Below, one piece after another: positions 9,649-18,473 of a DNA stretch of 64,000 nt. The DNA comes from an uncultured Oscillospiraceae bacterium. GTDB lineage: Bacteria; Bacillota; Clostridia; Oscillospirales; Oscillospiraceae. A model generated the notes under the pieces. It had not been told where the DNA came from. It saw only the letters and a list, made by a program, of their open reading frames with translations, and made no database searches. Numbering within the stretch: the first letter of the stretch is position 1; every line of letters starts with the position of its first letter. The translations under genes and the position numbers were made by a program. The stretch covers positions 1 through 64,000 of the forward strand of contig CANQFY010000002.1 of NCBI GenBank assembly GCA_947600025.1, given 5' to 3'.

Positions 9649-11775
9649 ATGCATTTTACGGTGGTGATAAATATGAGAAATCCCAATGCGCTAATCGCTA
9701 TGGCGCAAGTTGCCCAAAATGCTAAAAATCCATATGAGGCGTTTTGTGAATACATCAAATATTGTGCCTTTTCCAATTGTTCCAGCATAATGACACTATC
9801 TGAGATTAGAACGGCTGTTGGAAAAGAGTTTGGCCTTTATATGCCTCATAACGTTTTAATGAAATGTTTGTCATATATTCAGGATGCAGGCGTAATCACG
9901 TTTGACGCTCATCAGATTAAACGAGTAGGTTCATTTGATACAGAGGCGTTTGACCGGGAGAGAGAGACATATCGTGCCAGGGAATCGGCTATTATTCAGG
10001 CGTTGAAGCAGTATGCTTTCAAGTACAAACGGGAATGGACAACAGAGTACGCTCGTGAACTTTTAATAAAGGCTTTGGATCGCAACGGCCTTGCGTATGA
10101 TATCTTTCTGTACGAAGGCAGTTCTACGAATGGAACTCACGAGCAAACTATAAGTGAGAGCGAAATGGCAGAAATGCTACCAGATGATGAAGAAATAGAA
10201 TCAAATGACATTGCGAACCAGCCGCTGTTTACAGATGAATACTTCGTTGGAAAATTCATTGAGGAAACCTTGGAGGGAGACACTGTTCAGAAGGATTACT
10301 TGAAGAAAATCTGTGCAGGTCTTATGCTTTGTGTGGGAACCTATCAGTTGCCCTCGGCAGACACAAGTGGACGTGCTCCGCAGATAAATGGAACAAATTT
10401 TTTCTTCGACACGAAACTTTTGCTACGATTCCTTGGATGCGCAAGTGAAGCTGCCGTGTCTGCCGCTAAAGAATTGGTTGAACTTATTCAAAACGCAGGA
10501 GGAAGAATATATTATTATCCACAGACGTTGCTAGAAATGGAGCACGCTTTTGAAAATGCTGCGAAAAGATTGTCTTACGGGTATCCTCCCTCCGACGATG
10601 AGATGCGCTTGTATGCATTACGTATACAGAATAACCAAGCAATAATAAATGCAAAAAAGGCAAGCCTGAGAAGTGAATTGGCAAATGCAAATATACATTA
10701 TGCCCCTCACGAAACCTTTACGGACAACGAACGTATTCGTTTCGGCTTTGATCGGGGCGATTTACAACAATATATGCGTAGTTATTTGCCTTGGGATCCT
10801 CAGGTAATTGATAATGACGCCTTTGCAATATGGGAAACACACATGCGACGTCAAGGCAATTATAGCGAATATTGTGGAACCGGGGCGCAACTGCCAGTGT
10901 TTGTAACAACCAATTCAAGGTTAGTTGGTATTGCATTGAAATTCCGCGAAGCCAGATCAGGAACTCCAGCTCTTTACGGTTGGAAGCAAAACCGCTTGCC
11001 TGTGATAACGGATATTAGATTAACCTGTAGGTTGTGGTCACCAGCAGATCACAGTGAACGAATGTCGCTTCTTTATTTGACCGCTAATGCTGTTGCGGCA
11101 AAGCGACCTACTGAACGTTATTTGAATAATATACGTGAATTAGCAATTGAATTAGGTAAACAAGTACCAGCATATTCCAAAATCTGCTTGCCGGCATATT
11201 TTGACGACATAGTAGCGGATGCTGTTCTTAAAAACACGATGGGCGAAGAAGACAAATTGGATATTAACAACTTTGCAACGTCGATTGCTGAATTGTCTGA
11301 ATGGAGGGCGAAAGAGCAAGAGGAAATTACGAATCAGGTGATTGCAGAGCATAATGATGTTTCGGATAAATTAGAAAGGCAGACGCAAAGCATTATCGAT
11401 GGTGCTGTAGAAAGTGGTCGAGAGCTACTCGGTTGGAGGAAATTAGCGCTATGGCTTGTTGTTAAGTGGCCGATTACAGCAACTGTTATTTTCAGCGCAA
11501 TTACAGCAGGTATTTCGTTAATAATCGGGAATTGGCATCCCATGTGGGCAATTACGCTTCCTGTAGTTCTTAAGATAATTGAAATCTGCAGTGCTTCAAA
11601 CTTTGTAGGTAAACCTCTGGCAAAATGGTTGTTGCCAAAAATAGACACAAGCATAAGCAAGAGAATTACAAAGGAACTCAGAAAAGCCGAACAGCCTCAC
11701 AAGGATACCATTATCCAGCAGATCAAAGAACAGACAGAGCTATGGGTTGAATGTAAAAAAATATCAGAAAGTTAA
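9649..11775 (+). CDS. PIN-like domain protein with two C-terminal TM segments; candidate defence or toxin protein
   Basis: 'FFFDTKLLLRFLG', 'TLLEMEH', 'DNDAFAIWE', 'FVTTNSRL' resemble PIN acidic motifs; TM region 'LALWLVVKWPITATVIFSAITAGISLIIG'. SD GGAAGGAG before ATG 9649. Confidence 0.6.
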   Translation: MHFTVVINMRNPNALIAMAQVAQNAKNPYEAFCEYIKYCAFSNCSSIMTLSEIRTAVGKEFGLYMPHNVLMKCLSYIQDAGVITFDAHQIKRVGSFDTEAFDRERETYRARESAIIQALKQYAFKYKREWTTEYARELLIKALDRNGLAYDIFLYEGSSTNGTHEQTISESEMAEMLPDDEEIESNDIANQPLFTDEYFVGKFIEETLEGDTVQKDYLKKICAGLMLCVGTYQLPSADTSGRAPQINGTNFFFDTKLLLRFLGCASEAAVSAAKELVELIQNAGGRIYYYPQTLLEMEHAFENAAKRLSYGYPPSDDEMRLYALRIQNNQAIINAKKASLRSELANANIHYAPHETFTDNERIRFGFDRGDLQQYMRSYLPWDPQVIDNDAFAIWETHMRRQGNYSEYCGTGAQLPVFVTTNSRLVGIALKFREARSGTPALYGWKQNRLPVITDIRLTCRLWSPADHSERMSLLYLTANAVAAKRPTERYLNNIRELAIELGKQVPAYSKICLPAYFDDIVADAVLKNTMGEEDKLDINNFATSIAELSEWRAKEQEEITNQVIAEHNDVSDKLERQTQSIIDGAVESGRELLGWRKLALWLVVKWPITATVIFSAITAGISLIIGNWHPMWAITLPVVLKIIEICSASNFVGKPLAKWLLPKIDTSISKRITKELRKAEQPHKDTIIQQIKEQTELWVECKKISES

Positions 11776-11837
11776 CGATACTTTTGGCACGAACACCCTG
11801 CATTTACGCTCCGTTTAGCTCTAACATCAAACGTCGC

Positions 11838-12149
11838 GGCAAGTCCTTTCGGCTTGCCACGATTTATTTGTAGTCAAAATTACCCCCCGTTTTACTGTGG
11901 GAGGGATAAAACACTTCTGTAAAAAATTAAGAGGGAGAGCTGTAAGGAAGCCCAGAGCGCTGAAAAAGATAAACCTCCAAGTAGAACGGTAGTAGTTTGG
12001 CAACCGCACTACCAAATGACAAGGAGGTTTAATCAGTGAAAATAGATATAAGGGATGAAATCAAAAACACGGTGCACTCAAAATACCGATGCCAGTACCG
12101 CATCATTTTCGCTCCGATTCCGCCAACGCAACATCCTGCAGCTATGTGA
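11838..12149 (+). mobile_element. IS200/IS605 left-end remnant with 5'-UTR hairpins and truncated tnpA
   Basis: tnpA start VKIDIRDEIKNTVHSKYRCQYRIIFAPI... then non-homologous; nested stems AAACCTCC...GGAGGTTT and GGTAGT...ACTACC occlude the SD. Confidence 0.65.
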
Positions 12150-12230
12150 AATGTTGCCGATTGAACAAAAGTCGCGAGGGTTCAAGTCTCTCCACAAAAA
12201 AGCCAAAAAAATCTTTTTTATTGTGGTTAG

Positions 12231-12397
12231 CCAAAAGGGGCGCCCCACGGGCGCCCCTTTTGGTGCGAGAGATGGGACTCGAAAGGCCGGCCCCGGCGGA
12301 GCCGGGGCAAAAAACAGTCCGGTGGACTGTTTTTTAGGCCGTGGGAGAGTCCATGGATGGCGGAACGGGGCCTGGGGCCCTGGGCCGCCATCCATGG
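12231..12397. repeat. Cluster of four strong palindromes
   Basis: 12231-12263 (15-bp arms), 12290-12308 (8-bp), 12309-12335 (12-bp), 12351-12397 (11-bp). Confidence 0.75.
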
Positions 12398-12484
12398 CGA
12401 ACCGTAAAGCCACAAAGAAACCTGAATAAGCCTGCGGGGCGCCCTTTTTGGTGCGAGAGATGGGACTGGTCAGGCCGGCCCCAG
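12251..12484. repeat. Two diverged copies of a ~48-bp unit with a tRNA-3'-end-like core
   Basis: GCGCCC(C)TTTTGGTGCGAGAGATGGGACT...AGGCCGGCCCC at about 12251-12297 and 12437-12484. Confidence 0.6.
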
Positions 12485-12562
12485 CGAAAACCGCAATGCC
12501 GCTGGGATAACGTCCCCGCGTCTCGTCAGTATTTTCTAAAAAAGAGAAAGGAGCCGCTGCCC

Positions 12563-13285
12563 ATGCCCCGATTTTTCCTTCCCGATATCTCCGCCCCATT
12601 CCTGACCCTCACCGGCGAAGCCGCCGCCCATGCCAAGGTCCTGCGCCTAAAGCTGGGGGAGGAGGTCACCGTCTGCGACGGGCGGGGGACAGAGTGCCTC
12701 TGTGCCGTCACCGATCTGGCCCCGGACCGGGTGAGTTTGGTGGTGCGTGCCCGTTCCGCCTCGGAAGCTGAGGCAAAGGTCCGGGTCGCTATTTACATGG
12801 CCTACCCTAAGGCTGATAAATTGGAGCATGTCATTCAGAAGGCCACGGAGCTGGGCGCTGCAGAGATCGTGGCCTTTCCCGCCGCCCGGTGTGTCTCCCG
12901 GCCCGAAGGGAAAAGCCTGGAGAAAAAGCGGGAGCGTTGGCAGAAAATCGCCGCCTCGGCGGCGGAGCAGTCGGGCAGAGGCGTCATCCCGAAAATTGTG
13001 ACGCTTTCAAGCTATGCGGACGCATTGACACGGGCAGCTCAAGCGGATAAGGCCATTCTCTTTTATGAAAACGAGCGGGCCCGGACCCTTCGGGCGGCGC
13101 TGGAGGGCTCCTGGCGCACCGTCAGCCTGATGACCGGCCCGGAAGGGGGCCTGACGGAGGCGGAGGTGGCCCAGGCCCGGGAGGCCGGGCTGGAGATCTG
13201 CACATTGGGCAGGCGCATCCTCCGCTGTGAGACCGCCCCGCTGTGCGCCCTGTCCGCCGTCATGTTCGCGGCGGGGGAGTTTTAG
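12563..13285 (+). CDS. rsmE: 16S rRNA (uracil1498-N3)-methyltransferase RsmE
   Basis: 'MPRFFLPD...HAKVLRLKLGEEVTVCDG...KADKLEHVIQKATELGAAEIVAF...MTGPEGGLTEAEV...LGRRILRCETA'. Confidence 0.92.
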   Translation: MPRFFLPDISAPFLTLTGEAAAHAKVLRLKLGEEVTVCDGRGTECLCAVTDLAPDRVSLVVRARSASEAEAKVRVAIYMAYPKADKLEHVIQKATELGAAEIVAFPAARCVSRPEGKSLEKKRERWQKIAASAAEQSGRGVIPKIVTLSSYADALTRAAQADKAILFYENERARTLRAALEGSWRTVSLMTGPEGGLTEAEVAQAREAGLEICTLGRRILRCETAPLCALSAVMFAAGEF

Positions 13286-13315
13286 AAAGGAACATCCGGC
13301 CATTTGATTTAACGA

Positions 13316-13343
13316 CCCCGCCAGCGGAAGGGCTGGCGGGGTG
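13316..13343. terminator. Bidirectional terminator between rsmE and a convergent CDS
   Basis: ACCCCGCCAGC ... GCTGGCGGGGT. Confidence 0.6.
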
Positions 13344-13350
13344 TACATTT

Positions 13351-14697
13351 TCACTGGAACAGGTCCTCCAGAACCCCATAAAAATCGTCTTCCATGATCC
13401 GGTAGGCGCTGCCATGGGCCGTATTTGTCACCCGGTCGTCGATCAGATAACATATTCCATCATTTATAAACACCAGATGACGCACCATTTCCGGGTGCGA
13501 AAGCGAATCCTCATGGATCTGATATTCCACGATAATTTCAAAGCCGTCTTTGAAATCGTGATCCGGAATTTGTTCCACCGGTACCCGCTCCCCACGGTCG
13601 ATGGCGGAAAGGATTTTGAGCATCAGGTCTTCGTCCATGACCTCCACGCTGCCCGCGTTTTCACTGGCGGCGGCGGAACCCGGCAAATCCGTTTCTCCGG
13701 CCCCGTCCTCCATGGCGCTGCCCACGAGCTTTACCACCGACAGCCGCTCGGGCAGCTCCGCCGCCCCTGGCTCCGCCTGGTCGTAAGTTGGCTCGATGAA
13801 AAACAACGTGGGATTATAGTCCACCACCTGCACCTCGCAGCGGATGTGCCTCCCGCCCAAGACGATCCGGGGCTCCGGCGGTTGATCCGCGCTGGCCTGC
13901 ACGAAGTACAGCGTGCCGCTGTTTCCTGTGCGTTCCAGGCGGAGGTTCAGCGTCGTTCCAAACAGGCTGGAATCGATTCCGAAGCTCGCGGAAGGGGAAT
14001 GGCCGCCATCGGGAATGTAGAAAAGAAAATAGTATTCGTTGCCGGCGCCAAGATCGTCGAAATCATCATATCTCAGGGCATAGGCCCCTTCCGAACGAAA
14101 CTCCAGGCTGCCCAGCCAGTCGTGTACGGCCTCCCGTGTGGCTTCGGAGGTCTGCTGCTGATCGTACTCGTCAAAGGTGGCCTCCCGCAGGGCGCAGGAG
14201 CCGCCGTCCATCGACTCTGATACGACGAAGCCGCATATACCCAACACGATGAGTACCACTGGCACCACAATAATGGCAATGAGTATTTTATTCAGCGTCG
14301 TATCCCGCTGCCGCAGGGGCGGGGTATAGCGCGTCGCTCCATCGTCAAGCGGGGTGGCGCATTTCGGGCATACCTTCCAGTCCGGCTCTACCGGGAAGGC
14401 GCAATTTGGACAGACAGGGCGCAGCTTTGTTCCGCAGTGGGGACACACCGCGTATGCTTCCGCGACAGCCCTTTGACACTTCGGGCACCGCAGATCGGGA
14501 TCATTCCCCCGCACCAGTAAATAAATGATGAAACCGATCAGGGCGGGGGAGACCACCGCGATCAGCGTCCATAACACGGCGTTCATGCCCCGGCGGCGGG
14601 CGTCCCGGTAGACATAGACGCCGATCAAAACGGGGACCGTCAGCAGCGCGAAAAGTACGAAAAGGAGCGGAATTGTTGCTCTAGAAAACACGGCCAT
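13351..14697 (-). CDS. Membrane protein with double zinc ribbon, unknown function
   Basis: Two N-terminal TMs, 'CPKCQRAVAEAYAVCPHCG', 'CPNCAFPVEPDWKVCPKCATPL', then another TM and an extracytoplasmic region. Confidence 0.7.
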   Translation of the reverse strand: MAVFSRATIPLLFVLFALLTVPVLIGVYVYRDARRRGMNAVLWTLIAVVSPALIGFIIYLLVRGNDPDLRCPKCQRAVAEAYAVCPHCGTKLRPVCPNCAFPVEPDWKVCPKCATPLDDGATRYTPPLRQRDTTLNKILIAIIVVPVVLIVLGICGFVVSESMDGGSCALREATFDEYDQQQTSEATREAVHDWLGSLEFRSEGAYALRYDDFDDLGAGNEYYFLFYIPDGGHSPSASFGIDSSLFGTTLNLRLERTGNSGTLYFVQASADQPPEPRIVLGGRHIRCEVQVVDYNPTLFFIEPTYDQAEPGAAELPERLSVVKLVGSAMEDGAGETDLPGSAAASENAGSVEVMDEDLMLKILSAIDRGERVPVEQIPDHDFKDGFEIIVEYQIHEDSLSHPEMVRHLVFINDGICYLIDDRVTNTAHGSAYRIMEDDFYGVLEDLFQ

Positions 14698-14974
14698 AAG
14701 GAGCCCCTCCTTTCTGGGTATAGACGATGGTGATTACACCGCTTCCAACGGTGGAAACGATGGCAAATCCAATGCAGGCCAGAGAAAGCGCGGGCAGGGC
14801 GTTCCAGCACAGTAGACCCAGTAGAAGGAATACCGCCTGGAACAGCGCCCCGGCCACTGCCAGCAGGACGGTGCGCCGCCGCCGGGTTCTCTTTTCCAAT
14901 TCCCGCCGCAGAAGCCGCTCATTGAGCGCGGGCGGGGTGAATTGCTCAAAATCCAAGACCGTCTTCATTCGCAA
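14681..14974 (-). CDS. Small membrane protein in the ECF sigma operon
   Basis: 97 aa: charged N-terminal half and two TM segments; overlaps both neighbours. Confidence 0.6.
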   Translation of the reverse strand: MRMKTVLDFEQFTPPALNERLLRRELEKRTRRRRTVLLAVAGALFQAVFLLLGLLCWNALPALSLACIGFAIVSTVGSGVITIVYTQKGGAPYGRVF

Positions 14975-15497
14975 GCGCCTCCTTCAAAAGTTTTCGGGCC
15001 TTATTCAGCCGGGATTTTACCGTCCCCACAGGGATCTTCAATATTTGGGCGGTCGAAATCAAGTCCTCTCCCCGGAAATAGAATAGGATCACCGCCAGCC
15101 GGAGCTTTTCCGGCAGCTTGCCCACCGCTTCATACAAAGGGGAATAGTCCGGTTTCTCCGGGGCGGGGACGGAGGCAAGCAGCCGGTCCTTTTCCTCCGT
15201 GTTGGAGAAGCCCAGCAGAGGGCTTTTCGCCAGCCGCCGCAGGGTGCTTCGATAGGTGTTCACGCAGATACGGGTAAGCCATGGTTCAAATTCCCGGCTG
15301 GGGTCATATTGGGGCAGATACTGAACTGCCCGCAGCCAAGTCTCCTGATAGAGATCGTCCGCGTCAAATGGGTCCGCGCATAGCGAACGACATAGGCCGT
15401 ACAGCCTCCGGCCATATTGCTGGATGTACTGGTCGATCAACCGCCTCACCGCCCTTTGCCAAGATATACTTTCGCGGAGCTCAAAAGGTTCACGCAA
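14946..15497 (-). CDS. RNA polymerase sigma-70 factor, ECF subfamily
   Basis: 'DADDLYQETWLRAVQ' region 2 and 'KLRLAVILFYFRGEDLISTAQILKIPVGTVKSRLNKARKLL' region 4. Confidence 0.9.
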   Translation of the reverse strand: MREPFELRESISWQRAVRRLIDQYIQQYGRRLYGLCRSLCADPFDADDLYQETWLRAVQYLPQYDPSREFEPWLTRICVNTYRSTLRRLAKSPLLGFSNTEEKDRLLASVPAPEKPDYSPLYEAVGKLPEKLRLAVILFYFRGEDLISTAQILKIPVGTVKSRLNKARKLLKEALANEDGLGF

Positions 15498-15523
15498 AAA
15501 CGAAAAAAGCGCCCCCTTTGAAA

Positions 15524-15562
15524 AATCCGGCCGAAGGCACCGCCTGCCTCCGGCCGGATCTT
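15524..15562 (-). terminator. Terminator after the DUF4097 operon
   Basis: Minus strand ATCCGGCCG ... CGGCCGGATTTTTC. Confidence 0.6.
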
Positions 15563-15587
15563 CTCCGTGGGGTCCAATTCTTTTTGT

Positions 15588-16580
15588 TTAGCCCTGATAA
15601 ATGTTCAAATCGCCGCTCATGGAGTCCATTTCGATCCGGCAGCCGCCGGTGCCGGCCTGATACCGGCCCCGAGCGGAGGCGGTGAAGGGAAAATCGGAGG
15701 TGAAATCGCCGGACAGGGTCTCCAGCTTGGCGTCAAAGGACGCGCCGGCGGGGAGGGTCAGGTTCAGGTCCCCGGAGGCGGTGTCCATCTCAATGCTTCT
15801 GGGAACATTGGTCAGGACCAGATTCGCGTTGCCGGAGGCGGAGTCCATGGAAAACTCGGTCAGCTGCCCGGTATACGCCAGGGAACTGGCGGCGGCGTCC
15901 AACTCCAGCTCTCCCAGGACGCAGTTCTGGAAATCGGCAGAACCGGCGGCCAGGGAAACGGAGACCTCGGAGCAGGTAACGCCGGTGACGGTAAGATCAG
16001 ACAGGGCGGCGTTGATCTCCAGCTCCCGGCCGCTCCATCCGGCGGGGAGGACCAGCACCAGGTCCTTGGACTGGACCGTTTGATTGAAACCGGGGCGGCA
16101 GAAGTGGATCTCCAGCTCTCCGTTTTTCACCTGGTAGGTCATGGGATACTGGTCCGCGGTGCTGCCGGTCTCGGAGAAGCCGATCTGATCGCCGCTGCCC
16201 ACATAGATCTGGATGGACCCGGAAGCCCAGTCGATCTCGATTTTATTCACCGCCTCCACGGTGACGGCGTTGCCCGCGCCGCCGCCGGCAGGGGGCTGAG
16301 ACGGGGAAATAGAAGCACTGGGCGTTGTGGTGCTGGCTCCGGGATCCGTGGCGACGGGGCCGCTGGAGGGTGGCTCGGTCCCGGCGGGCTGGCGCATGGA
16401 ATCGGGGAGGGTGCCGTGGGCGGCGGGCTGGAAGCCCTCTTCATCAAAGGAGATCCCCCGCCAAGACCACAGGAAGCCGCTCCGGCTGGTGAGGATGCCC
16501 ACCACCAAAATCGCCGCCAGCAGGAGGATCACGATGCTCAGCAGGACAATGCGCAGGATCGCGCTGGTTTTTTCACTCAT
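15588..16580 (-). CDS. DUF4097-type beta-helix surface protein
   Basis: N-terminal TM, repeated short beta units 'LELDAAASSLAYTGQLTEFSMDSASGNANL'. Confidence 0.75.
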   Translation of the reverse strand: MSEKTSAILRIVLLSIVILLLAAILVVGILTSRSGFLWSWRGISFDEEGFQPAAHGTLPDSMRQPAGTEPPSSGPVATDPGASTTTPSASISPSQPPAGGGAGNAVTVEAVNKIEIDWASGSIQIYVGSGDQIGFSETGSTADQYPMTYQVKNGELEIHFCRPGFNQTVQSKDLVLVLPAGWSGRELEINAALSDLTVTGVTCSEVSVSLAAGSADFQNCVLGELELDAAASSLAYTGQLTEFSMDSASGNANLVLTNVPRSIEMDTASGDLNLTLPAGASFDAKLETLSGDFTSDFPFTASARGRYQAGTGGCRIEMDSMSGDLNIYQG

Positions 16581-17205
16581 GTTTGGTCGCCTCCTTCAAA
16601 TCCAAAATGGCCTCTAAAAGGCTGTTGACCGCCACGGTCATGGGGAAGATCAGCCAGGTGACGGCCCAGGCCTGGGTCAGAAAGCTGACGATCAGATACA
16701 CCACCGCGGCGAACGTCCAGACCAGACTGTTCAGGCTTTTCCGCAGCTTTTCCTGAGGGGTGCGGGGGGCGTCCTTTTCCTGTTTTCCTGCGTTAAAGGC
16801 CGCCAGGATCATCAGCGCTACCCCGCCGGCCACCATGATCAGCAGGCAGATGACCCCCTCCACATCCTGCACCGCCAGCACCGGCACGGGGCACAGAATG
16901 AACGCCGCCACGCCGAGGGCCCGCTGGACCGCCGCCGCCAAAGCTGGATTCTTCCGCTTTCCCGATTCCGAAACCGGCTCCGCCGGAGCCGCCGGGACCG
17001 CGGGCGCGACGGGCTGACCCAAAATTTCGTTGATATCCCCGATCCCGCTGATGGCCAGCCGGTAGGCCGCCTCCGGGGACTTGCCCTGGTCGATCAGGTC
17101 GTCGTACCGGTCCAGGGTGTTCTGCAAGATCTCCTGCTTGACCTCGGCGGCCTCCGGGGCCCCGGCGAAGAGCAGGTCCACATAGCGTTCCAATTGTTCT
17201 CTCAT
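16573..17205 (-). CDS. DUF1700/HAAS-like membrane protein
   Basis: N-terminal 'EQLERYVDLLFAG...YDDLIDQGKSPEAAYRLAISGIGDINEIL' signature with TMs. Confidence 0.75.
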   Translation of the reverse strand: MREQLERYVDLLFAGAPEAAEVKQEILQNTLDRYDDLIDQGKSPEAAYRLAISGIGDINEILGQPVAPAVPAAPAEPVSESGKRKNPALAAAVQRALGVAAFILCPVPVLAVQDVEGVICLLIMVAGGVALMILAAFNAGKQEKDAPRTPQEKLRKSLNSLVWTFAAVVYLIVSFLTQAWAVTWLIFPMTVAVNSLLEAILDLKEATKHE

Positions 17206-17546
17206 GGTGTTCCCTCCGTTTCCAACAGCTTATCCATGATCTCTTTTGTCTCCCTCCACTCGCTCAGGAGGCGGTAGCAGGCCTCCCGGCCGGAGGGAGT
17301 GATGGCGTAGTATCTCCGGCGGGCCCCCGGCCCGCTGCCGCCCCAGTAGGAGGCAATGTGGCCCAGCTCCTCCAGACGCTTAAAGGCGGTGTACAGCGTA
17401 GCCTCCTTCAGCTCAAAGCGGCCGGAAGAGAGGGTGGAGATGACCTTGTTGATCTCGTATCCGTAGCTGTCCCCCTGGAGCAGACGGGCCAAAATGATCG
17501 CGTCGGTATGGCCCCGGATCAGATCTCCGGCGATGGACATGGGCAA
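17202..17546 (-). CDS. PadR-family transcriptional regulator
   Basis: 'ILARLLQGDSYGYEINKVIS...ATLYTAFKRLEELGHIASYWG...RRYYAITPSGR'. Confidence 0.9.
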   Translation of the reverse strand: MPMSIAGDLIRGHTDAIILARLLQGDSYGYEINKVISTLSSGRFELKEATLYTAFKRLEELGHIASYWGGSGPGARRRYYAITPSGREACYRLLSEWRETKEIMDKLLETEGTP

Positions 17547-17615
17547 CCCCTCCTTTCATGGCCCTATTGTATCATATAGTACCTCGCCTGTCAAGGTACT
17601 TCACAAGAAAATTTT

Positions 17616-17665
17616 ACCACAAATAAAGACGGCGTGACCCAGGTCCCGCCGTCTTTATTTGTGGT
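17616..17665. terminator. 19-bp perfect inverted repeat overlapping the rlmH stop codon
   Basis: ACCACAAATAAAGACGGCG / CGCCGTCTTTATTTGTGGT with 12-nt loop. Confidence 0.65.
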
Positions 17666-18137
17666 ATTTGGTCCCGGCCTGGATGGCCTCCGCCCGATAG
17701 AGCTGCTCCAGCGCCATGATCCGGGCCAGATGGTGGGGGAAGGTCATTTTCCCCATGGACAGCAGCAGGTCCGCCCGGTCCTTGACCCTGGGGGCCATGC
17801 CGTAGGACGAGCCGATGAAAAACCAGGCTCCGCTTTTCCCGGAGAGCTTGACCTTTGCCAGGGTCTGGGCCAGACCCTGGGAGGTCAGCTCCTTGCCCTC
17901 GGAGGTCAGGACGCACAGCCAGGCCCCTGCCGGCAGCCGGGTAAACAGGGCCGCCGCCTCCTTTTCCAGAGCCCCGGCGATCTGGGCCGGCGCGGGGTCC
18001 TGGGGCAGCCGTTCCTCCGGCAGCTCCAAGATCCGGAAGCGGCAGAAGCCGGAAAGCCGTTTTTCGTATTCCGCCGCGGCGGAGAGATAGAACGGCTCCT
18101 TCAGCCGCCCCATGGCGCAAAGCGTGATCTCGAACAT
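17655..18137 (-). CDS. rlmH: 23S rRNA (pseudouridine1915-N3)-methyltransferase RlmH
   Basis: 'MFEITLCAMGRLKE...YEKRL...FFIGSSYGM...LLSMGKMTFPHHLARIMALEQLYRA'. Confidence 0.92.
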   Translation of the reverse strand: MFEITLCAMGRLKEPFYLSAAAEYEKRLSGFCRFRILELPEERLPQDPAPAQIAGALEKEAAALFTRLPAGAWLCVLTSEGKELTSQGLAQTLAKVKLSGKSGAWFFIGSSYGMAPRVKDRADLLLSMGKMTFPHHLARIMALEQLYRAEAIQAGTKYHK

Positions 18138-18234
18138 ACCCTCACCCCTTAAAAAGTATACCATATTTCACCTTTTTTGGCAACGCATGAATCCGCCTCC
18201 CCGCGGAAAACTAGCTCTGAGGAGGTGAAAAACC

Positions 18235-18438
18235 GTGAAAAAGAAAGAGGAAGAGCCCAAGATCCCCCTGGAGGTGCCCATGGCGCCGGGGAAGCCCCCG
18301 TTCCCGGTGATCCCGCTGGATGATTCCATGTGGCCCCTCACCGGTACTCCGATGATCCGTACCGATCCCCAGGGCAGCTGGACCGGCCGGCCGGAGAACC
18401 TTTCCGAGGTACCGGTGCAGGACGCCGACGATTTATAA
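18235..18438 (+). CDS. 67-aa conserved-looking small protein
   Basis: GAGGAGG SD, GTG start: MKKKEEEPKIPLEVPMAPGKPPFPVIPLDDSMWPLTGTPMIRTDPQGSWTGRPENLSEVPVQDADDL. Confidence 0.55.
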   Translation: MKKKEEEPKIPLEVPMAPGKPPFPVIPLDDSMWPLTGTPMIRTDPQGSWTGRPENLSEVPVQDADDL

Positions 18439-18444
18439 GCACAC

Positions 18445-18472
18445 ATCCCGGGGAGCTTTCCCCGGGATGGCG
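18445..18472. terminator. Bidirectional terminator
   Basis: CATCCCGGGGA gct TTCCCCGGGATG. Confidence 0.65.
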
Positions 18473-18473
18473 T

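Noticed and set aside
6267-12189. Treating the 14-mer pair as proven att sites
   Set aside because: Several 14-bp matches are expected by chance in 64 kb; kept only as a lead.
12078-12599. 173-aa minus-strand ORF ('FLWRDLNPRDFCSIGN...')
   Set aside because: Runs across palindromes and the IS remnant; looks like spurious translation of repeat/att-type sequence.
17634-18152. Plus-strand ORF antisense to rlmH
   Set aside because: rlmH is unmistakable on the other strand.
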